Assembly: GCA_000934455.1 (NCBI GenBank)
Contig: KN883324.1
Coordinates: 3,858-25,851, forward strand
DNA length: 21,994 nucleotides
From: Apostichopus parvimensis
Lineage: Eukaryota; Echinodermata; Holothuroidea; Aspidochirotida; Stichopodidae
Direction of reading: 5' to 3'
Shown here: positions 1-9,460 of the stretch, in pieces
How the letters are laid out: every line of letters begins with the position of its first letter
How positions within the stretch are numbered: the first letter of the stretch is position 1
The notes under the pieces: generated by a model
Seen by the model: only the letters and a program-made list of their open reading frames with translations
Told to the model about the DNA's origin: nothing
Databases searched by the model: none
Translations under genes and position numbers: made by a program

Positions 1-228
1 TAATGGCAATCCTGCACACAGAAGACCCTCTTACCCAGAGAAAGCCTACAGAGGATGTTCTAATAATTTGCACAGTAGTATAATATGAGAAAACAGCATA
101 GCAGATGATCACAAGGTCAACATAGCCTAGCTATGCACATGTACTGGAATCTTCCAATACTCAAGGAGAAATCCACTTACAAGTAAGGCCTATTAATAAT
201 TGTTTACAATAATTGCAAATTCCCTTAC
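1..228. other. Gene-free stretch, possible minus-strand intron
   Basis: AT-rich unique-looking sequence. If the minus-strand splice donor at 223-228 is real, this is the 5' part of an intron whose downstream exons lie left of the window. I see no other signal in it. Confidence 0.2.
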
Positions 229-261
229 CTGGGTAGTCCTTCCCCTTGAAACAAAGACCAG

Positions 262-310
262 CAACACACAATAATAATAATAATAATAGTAGCACACACA
301 TACACACACG
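262..310. repeat. Compound microsatellite (AAT)n and (CA)n
   Basis: An ACACA start leads into about six AAT units (270-288), then a short AGTAG interruption and a (CA)n tract with one TA interruption to 309. Confidence 0.9.
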
Positions 311-426
311 CACCATCTGTATACATCGACACACCGAAGCACTGTAAGAATCCGGCTCAGCAGAGGAGATGGCAAATTACTCCTTCATAGTGAGAAACAA
401 GTTCTGCTAGCTCCACTAGCATCAGC

Positions 427-456
427 AGAGAGAGAGAGATACAGAGGAGAGAGACA
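427..456. repeat. (GA)n microsatellite
   Basis: An uninterrupted (AG)n run at 427-439 continues as an imperfect purine-rich GA tract. On the minus strand it is a pyrimidine (TC)n tract inside the candidate leader exon. Confidence 0.8.
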
Positions 457-480
457 GCTACCGAATAGCCTTCGAATAGC

Positions 481-1640
481 CTTCCTTCTCCACTGCGCAG
501 CAGACCCAAGAAATTAACGACTATCACAGGCTACTACGTACGGCAGGCATCCATTTAATTGATATCCTTCAGGCACATAACCAGGAGGGCAGATATCAGG
601 AGAGAATTGGGATTTGTATAACATAATATTGGCTTGTCATGCAAGGAGCAATTACTCTGGATGCGGGCTGTGGCCTTATCAAACAGAGATCTATGATATA
701 TATACATATAATCCCATTACATCTTAATACTGTACATGTATATAGTCAGCACACACTTTAATACAGCCAATTTACAACCCTACTATTCACATGTAAACAG
801 AAATTTGATCCATCTCTAAACATCTAACTTTTTTGCTACTCAAATATTAGTCAAGGAAGAAAAAAAATTAGGGATGCGATAAAAACATTGGGCCTTTATA
901 GTTTTGGGTTCCCTTTTGAGCAGCACAGATTTCACTGAATTTGAAAAGGAACTTGCTTTATTAAAGTTATCTGCTCATAACCATCAAGGTGATTAAGCCT
1001 GTTCAGCAATTCCTATCAACTTGAAACAAAAATACTGTTTTGTCAAAATTATATTTACAGTTTGCTAACATGACAACCAAATACAGTTGATAACATATTA
1101 CATAGTAATCTAGCACAGTTCCATCATGCAATTATATCTTATATTTAAAGGTAGTCACAATATAGGCCCCAAATCATAGCACACTATAATTGCTAGAAGT
1201 TTTCAAAGAGTACCTTCCTGGTGGTCTTTACTCTCCAAATTGTTCTCAGACATTTTCAAGGCATACACAAGATGACTGAAATGTCCCAGTGGTGAAAATA
1301 TCCTCGAAGGTTGTATAATTAAAACAGTTTAAGAATTTTGACCAAAGGTGACCATATTTGAATATCTAGCATACCGCATACCTACATACACATACATATA
1401 CAGCATACCTTTAAGGCTGCCCTTCCATATATACATTCAAATACAGTGAATGTTTCATTACTTATTTAATATGTGTAATAATTCAGTGAAGTAGGACTTG
1501 AAAGGCATCAAAAGTATCACAAATCTACAAACTAGTACCCAATTTGTAAATGTGCCACTTTTAGTAGCTAGATTCTATTGCAAAGTGTTTCTATTCTGAA
1601 TTAAGCTTTAAAACCAAGCTACCCTAGAACTGAAGATGTA
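481..1640. other. Gene-free AT-rich stretch
   Basis: No ORF above 60 codons, no recognisable RNA gene and no clear repeat boundary. Short TATATATA words near 690-710 and scattered ATACATAC words are the only patterns seen. Confidence 0.5.
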
Positions 1641-1652
1641 CAGAGCTTCCAA

Positions 1653-1752
1653 TGACCTCTGAGTATTTCCCCTGAGTGACCTCTCATGAACTTTGACCTT
1701 CACCAGAAACATACAGACAGGTCTATGCTACACTCCAAGCCGATGTATGTTT
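1653..1752. repeat. TGACCT-rich repeat with a 9-bp inverted repeat
   Basis: Three TGACCT half-sites lie at 1653-1658, 1677-1682 and 1694-1699. They are followed by an inverted repeat: AAACATACA at 1707-1715 and TGTATGTTT at 1744-1752, with a 28-nt loop. The arrangement of TGACCT words followed by a fold resembles the block at 17499-17640, so both may be diverged members of one dispersed family. TGACCT/AGGTCA is the nuclear-receptor half-site, but in a repeat this could be incidental. Confidence 0.4.
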
Positions 1753-2228
1753 ACAAAATGTGGAAGTATGACCCATCGTACTTCTTGAATTATTTTCAAG
1801 GTTTCAAAACACAATTACTATATACATACAGAACACACACCATCATGAGCACATAAATTCCTCCACTCTCTCTGCAACTCAGAATCCATATATAACCCTT
1901 AAAAGAACTTTCTCAAAATTGCTCATGTCCTACAGTGAACAACAATTCCCCTTGAGATTTTGTTTGTGTGTGTACAGAGCAGGCAAGCATTATCTTACAA
2001 ATGACTTACCATCTTATTTCTTTCAAGGCTAGTTTTTATGGTCAGTTATAGCATGCCACCAGATCAGCCAGAGATAGGGAAGCAATATTCACATTATATA
2101 TAGTCTTTATAAACACAATGCCAGATGTCACAAAACCTCTTAATGTACTACACTATGTAAATAAATGAAGCAGGGAGCTTAGCTGCTGCTTCAAACGACC
2201 GCAGCCACAGCCGGAAAAGCGGGATTGA
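1753..2228. other. Gene-free stretch
   Basis: AT-rich sequence. It includes a TATATATA word near 2096 and a small CpG-containing patch near 2200-2225. No supported feature. Confidence 0.4.
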
Positions 2229-2248
2229 ACAGTTACCTAGGTAACTGT
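2229..2248. repeat. Perfect 20-bp palindrome
   Basis: ACAGTTACCTAGGTAACTGT equals its own reverse complement with no spacer. It overlaps a second small dyad (ACTGT-GT-ACAGT) starting in its right arm. By base-composition-naive expectation a perfect 20-bp palindrome occurs about 0.02 times in 22 kb. Function unknown. Confidence 0.85.
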
Positions 2249-2590
2249 GTACAGTGTTACATACATAATGATATGTACTTCACATAAAAACAAGTTTCAC
2301 ATATATATATGGCAAAGACAACACACAAAATGAAGAGCACTTTTGATATTTCTATATATAGATAAGTTCCATTCCCTTCTGTTAACTGATTGACCAAAAG
2401 CAACTTGGTTCCTTTTATCTTATTTTTGAAATATTCTGACCACTAGTGATTGACCAAACCCACAGATGAATACATATATACAAAAGATCATCATATATTA
2501 AATAAGAGGCAAACTAACATCACTTCTGAAACAATTATATAGGCATGCGAATAGGGGTTACAAATATTTTTCCCCTACCCATCCCAACTT
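2249..2590. other. Gene-free AT-rich stretch
   Basis: Several TATATATA words (for example near 2302 and 2353), no ORF and no supported feature. It separates the palindrome from the GC-richer block that follows. Confidence 0.4.
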
Positions 2591-2595
2591 GAAAT

Positions 2596-2830
2596 TTATT
2601 GCAAAATTAGCACCAGGTGTATAAATGAGGATGTGCGAGGTAGCTTGCACCGGTTTGAGGCAGCACACTTTGGGAAGTCCCCCAGGGGACACGTAGATGT
2701 GGTGCACTGTAGTGCCCCGGGAGGGATTGTTTGAATTGTGCACACTTTGGTGTGTGGGTGTGACAAGTTACCAATGACCCAGGATTCAGTTGTAAAGTCT
2801 TGTGAGAGGGCCTTGGCCTCAAACAAGACT
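2596..2830. repeat. Compact GC-rich block, candidate SINE-like or other unclassified repeat
   Basis: This stretch is clearly GC-richer than both flanks and has sharp edges. It contains a near-perfect dyad (GTCCCC-CA-GGGGAC, about 2677-2690), a CCCGGG core and a CACAC-TTTG-GTGTG hairpin. Three overlapping minus-strand ORFs of 61 to 76 codons run through it, but none matches a protein I recognise, and the simultaneous openness of several frames follows from the low stop density of GC-richer DNA. No convincing pol III A and B box pair was found, so the SINE idea is unproven. A conserved non-coding element or a decayed exon are alternatives. Confidence 0.3.
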
Positions 2831-2875
2831 CTATACCCTCAACTCTTTTCTTTAACTATTGGTTTCCCCTCCTAT

Positions 2876-2900
2876 CCCCCCCCCCTCCCTACCCTCTCCC
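2876..2900 (-). repeat. C-tract with G-quadruplex potential on the minus strand
   Basis: C10 is followed by three CCC runs separated by 1, 2 and 3 nt. The minus strand therefore carries four G-runs with short loops, the standard G-quadruplex pattern. Confidence 0.6.
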
Positions 2901-3397
2901 AAGAGTGATCTTTCCACTCAGTCAAAATTGCCACAACATTGTTATCAAACCCCCACCCCTAAAGGGAAGATGAAGAAGAAGATTGATGCTCTGTACTTAA
3001 ATCACACTTGTAAGGGATGGCTAACTTAAGCGACACATTCCCAGGAATCCAAATGAAACGTGAATTTTTGTAGCACACAAAAAGGTTCTACGGCTAGATT
3101 TTAACATTAAACTTTGCTGATTCATGAGTAATCAAGTGATGGTCATTACAAGTATCTTTCACCAGGTGCTTCTCTGACAGTACTTGCATCTTCCCAGTGC
3201 ATTTAATGATAAGTACCCAATCATTTATACATACATTTAACTACATGGCTTGCTAAAGGGGGTCTAACTGAGCACCCAAGTCAAACAGATTTTGAGACAA
3301 ACTATAACCCAAATGCATCCCAATCAGAAACAACCAAAACACTTTGGGTGGTAGAATGAGTGCTTAGGAAGGGGTTTAGGTTGACTGGAGTTGACCA
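2901..3397. other. Gene-free stretch
   Basis: No ORF, repeat or RNA signal recognised. A TTGACTGG / CCAGTCA dyad at 3381-3401 runs into the E-box described next. Confidence 0.4.
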
Positions 3398-3407
3398 GTC
3401 ACGTGAC
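3398..3407. promoter_or_regulatory. Palindromic E-box GTCACGTGAC (USF/MITF-TFE type)
   Basis: The 10-bp perfect palindrome GTCACGTGAC is the consensus bound by the bHLH-zip factors USF and the MITF/TFE family (the vertebrate CLEAR element has this sequence). It lies 68 bp upstream of a perfect plus-strand splice donor, the geometry of a proximal promoter plus short first exon. Binding is inferred from the motif only. Confidence 0.35.
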
Positions 3408-3475
3408 AAATCAGTAGCCCAAAGAGTTTCTAGGTCACTCTGTACAGAAAGAGTGCAGTAGTTGTAAAGAGACAG
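3408..3475 (+). other. Candidate short 5' exon ending at a perfect splice donor
   Basis: GACAG|GTAAGTGAGG at 3471-3485 matches the metazoan donor consensus CAG|GTAAGT at all nine positions. Upstream is the GTCACGTGAC E-box. No ORF is open across the interval, so it would be an untranslated first exon. The transcription start is unknown and the left limit given is arbitrary. A chance donor is a real alternative. Confidence 0.2.
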
Positions 3476-4409
3476 GTAAGTGAGGATGTAAAGTAAGTAC
3501 TCATTATCCCTGCTGAAATGCCATAAAAAACCTGCATTTCATTAAAATGTTGATCAATTTAAAAACACATGCAACCAACAGACAGTAGTCAATATCTTGG
3601 GTGTTTTTATACTCATTATAAGTACTATGCATGCATGTTTGATGTTGTGATCTACAAACCAACATAAACAACCTTTAAAAATAGAACACAATTTGATATA
3701 CATACAGTTCAGACATAAACAATGTAAAACACGCAACAGAAAACAACTCACAAATCAAATTTGTGACCATCATACAACAAAAAAAAAACCTAAATCTTTA
3801 ACGGGAAGCATAATTGCTTCAAGAAAACATTGATCTTCGATTCATATGATCCAATTTTTTAAATAAATTAATAAATAAATAAATACTATTTACTACTTAC
3901 AGAAAAGTTGTCAACAAAAGTTGAGAGATCCTTCCTCCTCCTTAAAAGCTTACACACTGAAAGTGATTTAAACTCTTTCCTCATAGATATCAGCTAACTG
4001 TACCCCAAACCACTCCTATTTTTAGTACATGAATGAAAAGGAAGGGACACCCCTGCTAAGTAGGCTGTGGAACCCAATAAATTGTCCCAATGGAATGCTA
4101 AAACCCCTTTCTCAAGCCCTTGAATAGCAATCAGTTTTTTTTCTCAAGAGCTGACCACACAATTGAGCCCTCCATTGTACTCATACAGTTTATTCAGAAA
4201 GTTGCCTAATCCAGTCTTAGACAGGATTATGGATAAACTTTATGCCAAGTGTATTGTAACCGTATGAAAGAAGCTGCAGCTTTGTAAGAAGCAGCAAAAC
4301 ACTATAGGTTAGTGAAACTCTCCAGAAATACTTCTGATCACAAGAGTAAACAGCTAAAGGCAAGTATGGAAACAGATGAAGACCAGGCAAAAAACACTTC
4401 CATTAGCCG
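3476..4409. other. Gene-free stretch
   Basis: AT-rich, with a minus-strand ORF of 65 codons (3751-3554) rich in Cys, Leu and Ile that looks like chance. A GTAAGT word is present on the minus strand at 3895-3900 in a poor exon context. Confidence 0.4.
3861..3885. repeat. (AAAT)n microsatellite
   Basis: Imperfect then perfect AAAT units ending in AATAAATAAATAAATA. Confidence 0.8.
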
Positions 4410-4423
4410 GTTGCTATGGCAAC
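4410..4423. promoter_or_regulatory. RFX-type X-box GTTGCTATGGCAAC
   Basis: The two half-sites GTTGCT and GGCAAC with an AT spacer match the RFX consensus GTNRCC-N(0-3)-RGYAAC at all but one position, and GG/CC flank it symmetrically. RFX factors bind such sites upstream of ciliary and other genes. No first exon is visible next to it, so it may equally be an isolated enhancer-like motif. Confidence 0.4.
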
Positions 4424-5797
4424 CAGATAAGCATTTGCCAAAAATTTGAATCAGATACTTCCCTTCCTCGGAAGGAAGTTGGAGTGAAAACGTTCGGAAT
4501 GGATCTTTTGAGACGGACAGCGTGGAAATTATTTAATGCAGCTATAAAAAAAAATATAACAAATTCCTGGCCTCAGTATTTAATAAATTATAGTCCAGCT
4601 TAAACAGTGAAGAAATTTATTAAAGTACTAAGATTTTCATTGATTTCTAATTCAATTTAACCAAATCATAAGTATAGAAAGGGGGCAAGGGGTTGGATAG
4701 AACTGCCTTAAAAATCACTTATAAGCACTTATAAGATATCTGACTTTTATAGATCAACTCAGCAATGATTAATAACTGCTTCACAAATGATGTGAATGTT
4801 TTAAAAAGGTCATGGAAATGGTTTTGTGGGATCGATTCTTCAACCGGAATCAGTGTTGAATGTTGATGAATCTTGAGGCAGATTTTTTCATTAACCTTCT
4901 TTCAAAGTATCAAGTACCCTAAAACTTAAATATATAGTGAATACTTCGTGGTCGTCTGTCTCTCAATGTAAAATTTTGATGAAATCGTATTTGATAAATT
5001 GAATCTAGGATCCTTAATCTACGTTTAACCTGTTCTCGAGGAGATATGAGGAGGAATTTGTCTCTTCTCTAGAAACTATCAGTCAAAGTCTTCCATAAAT
5101 GGATATAAATTATGTTTTGAATTTAAAGAAGGTATGAAAGCAACTGTAACCTACCTCATGAGTTTAAAATTCCTGCAATAAATTTTATCAAATACTGTGT
5201 ATCAATTTCAAAACATAACCCAACCTTGGCAACCTTAATCCACCGGGAGTGTTCTAGGAAATTAGAACAGCAATTTATGAAAGCTCTTGATTGTCATATT
5301 TGTGTCTAACCTTATATTAAATGCTTCTATACTAAACAGCAGAAATATTACATGCAGACTACCATACCTACATACAATACTTGCTCCAGTGTAGCTAATA
5401 TAAAACAGACCACCTGTTTTTAACGGATTTTTTTCACACAAGATACTTGTAAAATCTGGCTAATTTCCCGCCTAATTCAGCTTTAGACAGCCATGCATTC
5501 AGTCAGTGGATCATTTTTTATTAGTTTATAGACAAATGTGATATATTCTATACGTGTGTTTCTTATCATAAATCACAACACCATGTGTAGTAAAGTACTG
5601 GTATTTATAAGTTAAGCAGTGGTGGAAAATATTTCCATCAAATTAGTCCGCACACACAAATCTAAAAAAAAAAAAAAAAATCCCACAGCAATCTTCAGAC
5701 TTGTATATTCTGCCATGAAATATTTAAAATAAAAGACAGAAAAAGAAAAGACAATTTCATTAAAAAAATTTGATAATGGTTTAAATTAATCCTAATT
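4424..5797. other. Gene-free AT-rich stretch
   Basis: Contains a 10-bp unit CACTTATAAG repeated twice in tandem (4716-4735) and an A17 run (5664-5680). One copy of ATTTCCCGC (5463-5471) is the complement of the GCGGGAAAT motif found in the hAT element. No coding signal. Confidence 0.4.
5664..5680. repeat. A17 homopolymer
   Basis: Uninterrupted run of 17 A. No retroposon body with a target-site duplication was recognised next to it. Confidence 0.9.
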
Positions 5798-5803
5798 ACT
5801 TAC

Positions 5804-6060
5804 CATTTGTACAAATTGCTTCCTTTTTTGGTTGCCCCTAACAAACAAATGCACATGTGATCAAATTCGACATGAGAACCGTTCTAAATATATGGATTCC
5901 TATCTAGTGCAAACACCTTTTGCAGCTTTAAATATATATCTGAAAATCAGCCAATCATCCCCTATTCTTGATCAGAAAAGTTCAAAGTCCTGGGAGGGCC
6001 CACCTGAATACTACGCCAACATGAATACTCTTTTTCTCTCTGCTTGTATCTTATTTACAT
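5804..6060 (-). other. Candidate 5' exon with splice donor, minus strand
   Basis: On the minus strand the exon would end CAAATG and be followed by GTAAGTAATT at 5803-5794, a good donor. The proposed exon body runs from the CpG-richer segment with an ETS site near 6100 down to this donor. A possible acceptor (TTTGTTTGTTAG) at 5849-5838 would alternatively define a 34-nt micro-exon at 5804-5837. There is no long ORF in the minus strand here, so it would be untranslated or nearly so. Boundaries other than the donor are guesses. Confidence 0.18.
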
Positions 6061-6200
6061 AACAATACCGTCAACAGTAGATGGTGGCAGTAGATTGCGC
6101 CGGAAGTGGCCAGATGTCTCCGTGCCAAAGCGCGTTGAAAGGCTGAACTGGTTGTTTGATTTACACGAGCAATGTCCCAACGTTGGTTAACCAACGTTTT
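6061..6200. promoter_or_regulatory. Candidate CpG-richer promoter segment with ETS site
   Basis: CCGGAAGTG at 6100-6108 is the ETS/GABPA consensus. A GATGGTGGC word just upstream (6080-6088) is close to the YY1 site, and CpG words (GCGCCGG, AAAGCGCG, CACGAGC) are denser than in the flanks. The segment ends in a perfect AACGTT-type palindrome. ETS plus YY1-like sites are common at housekeeping promoters in animals, and a minus-strand splice donor lies about 300 bp away. No TATA box is visible. The assignment is inference from motif grouping. Confidence 0.3.
6179..6198. repeat. Perfect 20-bp palindrome AACGTTGGTTAACCAACGTT
   Basis: Exact self-complementarity over 20 bp without spacer. A looser symmetry extends outward, with GGTTGTTTGA on the left and TTTAAACC on the right, suggesting a larger decayed dyad. 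It could act as a dimeric factor site or be the scar of a foldback. Function unknown. Confidence 0.85.
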
Positions 6201-6718
6201 CGCTTTGTGTGTTTAAACCAGAAGGGCATGTTTCAGTTCACACATCTATAACGATGCCATCAACACCAGTCCACAAAGTGAGGGCAGAGTAACTATTTCT
6301 AACTTAAATAAAGTATGATATTGTTGACTGGTTCATTCATAAATCAATGGATGCTGATATCGTCCAGACATTGTCATAGCCATAATTGCCAGCTGAAAGT
6401 TATCAGCCAGTGTTTCTTTCTACTACACTGGCTAACAAATAATTTCATCAGCCAATACCAAACTTGGAAATGTGTGTTTTAGTTTTGATGAAAACTTTCC
6501 TCGGATTGTGAACAATAAATCAGCAGGAATGGGGGGATCATATACTACAATATAATATCATAAATCCTACACTTTATAGGCTGCTTTAACTACTATGATT
6601 TAAACAAAATATATATATAAGTGGTCATTTGGACGCTTATTTCTATTTCTTATTCTTTCCTTTTCGTTTTGTTTCCCTTTATTTTTCAGTCTGTTTCAAG
6701 AAAACTAATCAAAGCAAC
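6201..6718. other. Gene-free stretch
   Basis: AT-rich. TATATATATA-like words near 6609-6619 and a pyrimidine-rich segment (6640-6690). No supported feature. Confidence 0.4.
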
Positions 6719-6787
6719 ATCCATGAGTCATCAACATGACGCCTCGTCACCATAGCAACAAGGAAAGTTTACAACTTAATGAAATAA
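6719..6787. repeat. Diverged repeat copy A with an X-box
   Basis: Shares ATGAGTCATC, TCACCAT(A/G)GCAAC and AGTTTACA(A/T)CTT in the same order with the segment at 6996-7066, with spacing differences. GTCACCATAGCAAC at 6746-6759 fits the RFX consensus GTNRCC-AT-RGYAAC exactly. Confidence 0.45.
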
Positions 6788-6829
6788 AACCTGATACAAG
6801 ACATTAAGCAAAACCATAAGCTGAAGTAT

Positions 6830-6910
6830 GGATCCAGAGCTTCTACAGGCAGTGACATCTGAATCAGCGATGCTTTCGTTTCATCTGCTAGATTCTGGAT
6901 TCAATTCCTA
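6830..6910. repeat. Candidate SINE-like fragment, copy 1
   Basis: The first 62 bp align, imperfectly, with 7708-7767 (shared words include GAGAGCTT/CAGAGCTT, TACAGG, AGTGA, GATGC). GATTCAATTCC at about 6897-6907 is one mismatch from a pol III B-box. No good A-box was found, so a tRNA-derived origin is only a suggestion. Confidence 0.25.
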
Positions 6911-6995
6911 GTCAGACTGAAGTATATATGATTTTAAGTTTTCGGTCAAGAGACAACTCGCCGATTTAAAAAAAAAAATTGGAGTGCGGAAACAC

Positions 6996-7066
6996 AGATG
7001 AGTCATCCATGCGAAGACAATAAATCCTCACCATGGCAACGGTGAGAGTTTACATCTTGACGGCGA
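6996..7066. repeat. Diverged repeat copy B with an X-box-like site
   Basis: Second member of the pair described at 6719-6787, about 275 bp away in the same orientation. CTCACCATGGCAAC at 7027-7040 differs from the RFX consensus only at the first base. Confidence 0.45.
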
Positions 7067-7707
7067 CACAAACCTAACTGCCATCTTTGGCTTAGAAATA
7101 TTACTGGAGATCTTTGTGAAACAACGACTCCCCAAAACAAGTAAGAAATATTTTGTACCATTTTGGGAGATACCATTTTTTTTTTAAAGTCTGTCTGGGA
7201 GTTGTGATTTTGAAAAATCTGTGATGTTATAGTTGCACCAGAAGGATCCAAAACCTTTTTACTTTCTCTTTAGTTTTCTCTCGTCATATTTTCAAGGTAG
7301 AAATGTGAGCAGTGTTGACCATGAAATCAATGCCGTCACTATAGGTGATATTAAGCGGTTCAATTATTTTACAACTTCAGCATTGTGCAAAAATCCAGAG
7401 CTACATTACAGAAATTAAATGTTGTAATCAATCAAGAAAAACATGAATGTTTGAAGCAAATGTGGTTCAGTGATGTCATATTTTAGACTTGAACAAGTCT
7501 TCATTAATGTGTGTGTGCATGTATGTGTGTGAGGACACAAAAATCTATAATATCTCCCAAGAGGAATAAGATTTTCTCTCTCAGCTGACTGGGAAAGATG
7601 TGCATGACAGATCTGTCTCTGTCTCATTGACCAATAATGATTCTTGGGTTAGTCTCTCCTACAGCTCAAAGAATGGGTTAGGAAGAAAAGTTCAACAAAA
7701 TATTTAT
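7067..7707. other. Gene-free stretch with a (TG)n tract
   Basis: Imperfect (TG)n at 7508-7532. Short ORFs on both strands (61 to 82 codons) show no recognisable domain. Confidence 0.4.
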
Positions 7708-7767
7708 GGATTGAGAGCTTTACAGGGAGTGATAATTGAATTGCTGATGCTTGCAGCATCTTCTAAG
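7708..7767. repeat. Candidate SINE-like fragment, copy 2
   Basis: Counterpart of 6830-6891. It lacks the B-box-like word seen in copy 1 and runs into a purine-rich GGGGAAGGGAGAGGAGAGG stretch. Confidence 0.2.
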
Positions 7768-9460
7768 GGGAAGGGAGAGGAGAGGAGGGGTTTGAATATA
7801 TGGCGATGGAGCTGTGTATCAGACAAACATACCTATGCAGTTGGTCAAGGAAAAAGTTGAGGGATAGATTAGCAGACATTAACAAAACAAAATTGATTAT
7901 TACCGACGATTTAAACCAACTTCCATCAGATGAGATAATGTACTACATATGTAGTAACAGTACTTCAATTATTATTGAACATGCTCCTGTTGCTTTTGTT
8001 GTATATTTCTTTTTATCTATTAATATATATATAAATTTTTATCTCAACCATAAGGAGTTCATCAAACAAAGTGGTCAAACTATGGTAGTCAAAACACAAA
8101 ACTTGTCAGCACCTCAAAAACCACATAACAATCAGTGGGGGAGGAAACAGAATCTCTTAATTTAACTTTTCAAGGGCAAAAAGGTGTTGGATTACATACA
8201 GGGGATAACTGTTAATGTTTACATGAATGCAAACCAACATTGGTAGGTGGAGTAATGCAGAAAATAGAAATCTTTAGCCTTGACAAAATATTCCACCATT
8301 ATTAAATATATATATATATAGAAAGTTGATGTCTTGAAAATGGGAAGAGATCAGCCACAACAATTCCCCCCCCCCCCTATTTTTTTGTCCTTCTTATTAA
8401 TTATGCCATATCAACACATAATGAGAACCTACTGTATAGTGCAGGCTCTTAGCGAGCTTGTCAAACTTGGAATGCCAGTGTTTGTTTGGAAGGGCAGAAT
8501 TTCCCCCCCACCCCCAGCTATTGGCCCACTGTAAAGTTGTCCTTACATACTATATGTAGAGTAGAATGTATCTCCTTAACTAAAGCAAGATGCCATTATT
8601 TCTCTTCTTATTCTTTACTTTTCTTTTCTCTTAGACTATGACATAAATCAAGACTAAAATTCTGTAACACCATGTAACACCACATGTGGTACGTCAAAGA
8701 CAAATATTTAGATATTACTCAAATTATTTCAATGACAATATACTCACCGGTTAGAAATCTGTATGACAAAAACAACAGCAACTAACATTCCTTTAGACCT
8801 AAAAATTAATTCACTAATTAATCTAATATTAAGAATCACTCAGTCTCAAGCTTTCACTCATGAAAAAAAATTTAACTTGTAGATGTAAATGATGACCATA
8901 ATGACGACCACATGGGGTACCCAACAAAAGGTATGTAGAAAGTAGTTGCTGATCCATAGTATGTTTAGTAAGTCTACAACATAACAAGTGTGCAATTAAA
9001 TCATCAACTGGCCTGAAAAGGCCACCATTCTTCCACTTTTGGTAACTCTTAGCCAAACTTTGAGAAATGCAGTTTTAAAAGCATTGGCAATACTGACTAC
9101 CAGTATACTACATATTTTAAGGCAAGGCCCTTCATTCTATGAATTATCAAAGTAGTTCAGTTGTCTGAAATGCATTTGGCACCAATGAATCATTGACATA
9201 TATATATATTTCCCCTTTCCTTTTTGACAAATTTCCATATCAATACCATCCATTCTTGATCATTTTAGCAGCAAGAGTTTATACCATATTTCATTTCTAA
9301 AATTTGAGAGACTTCCACACAACAGTCATGTGTGATAATTGCCACCTGAAAGCCTTTCCTTCTTAAACCTACATTGGCAATCAATTACCCTCCTTTGTTT
9401 GACAAGTTTTTCTTTTCCCCCCAGTTTTCAAGGCTAAGGTATTTACACAGTGAAGTGACT
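7768..9460. other. Gene-free stretch with simple repeats
   Basis: Holds an (AT)n tract (8306-8320), a C12 run (8366-8377) and a small direct-repeat/palindrome cluster (8664-8690). The plus-strand ORF at 7800-8165 (121 codons) ends in a segment rich in Ile, Asn and Tyr encoded by TA-rich DNA and has no recognisable domain, so it is not called. Confidence 0.4.
8664..8690. repeat. Tandem GTAACACCA pair fused to ACCACATGTGGT palindrome
   Basis: GTAACACCA occurs at 8664-8672 and again at 8674-8682. The second copy runs into the perfect 12-bp palindrome ACCACATGTGGT (8679-8690), whose core CACATGTG is an E-box (CANNTG). Confidence 0.6.

Larger units (their letters stand above)
229..480 (-). other. 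Candidate 5' (probably non-coding) exon ending in a splice donor
   Basis: Read on the minus strand, the sequence at 234-223 is ACCCAG followed by GTAAGG, a strong CAG|GTAAGG donor. The stretch leading to it contains an (AAT)n run, a (CA)n run and a (GA)n run, which would be typical of an untranslated leader and not of coding sequence. The only minus-strand ORF here (375-193) is a run of Val, Cys and Tyr generated by the microsatellites and reads straight through the donor, so I do not call it a protein. The right-hand boundary (transcription start or acceptor) is not visible; 480 is only a nominal limit. The claim rests on one splice signal and is weak. Confidence 0.2.

Noticed and set aside
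193..375. Minus-strand ORF of 60 codons with Val/Cys/Tyr runs
   Set aside because: The runs are translations of CA and AAT microsatellites, and the frame reads through a strong splice donor.
5804..5837. 34-nt micro-exon framed by TTAG and GTAAGT on the minus strand
   Set aside because: The acceptor has a weak pyrimidine tract and such a short exon is hard to support without transcripts; only the donor is kept.
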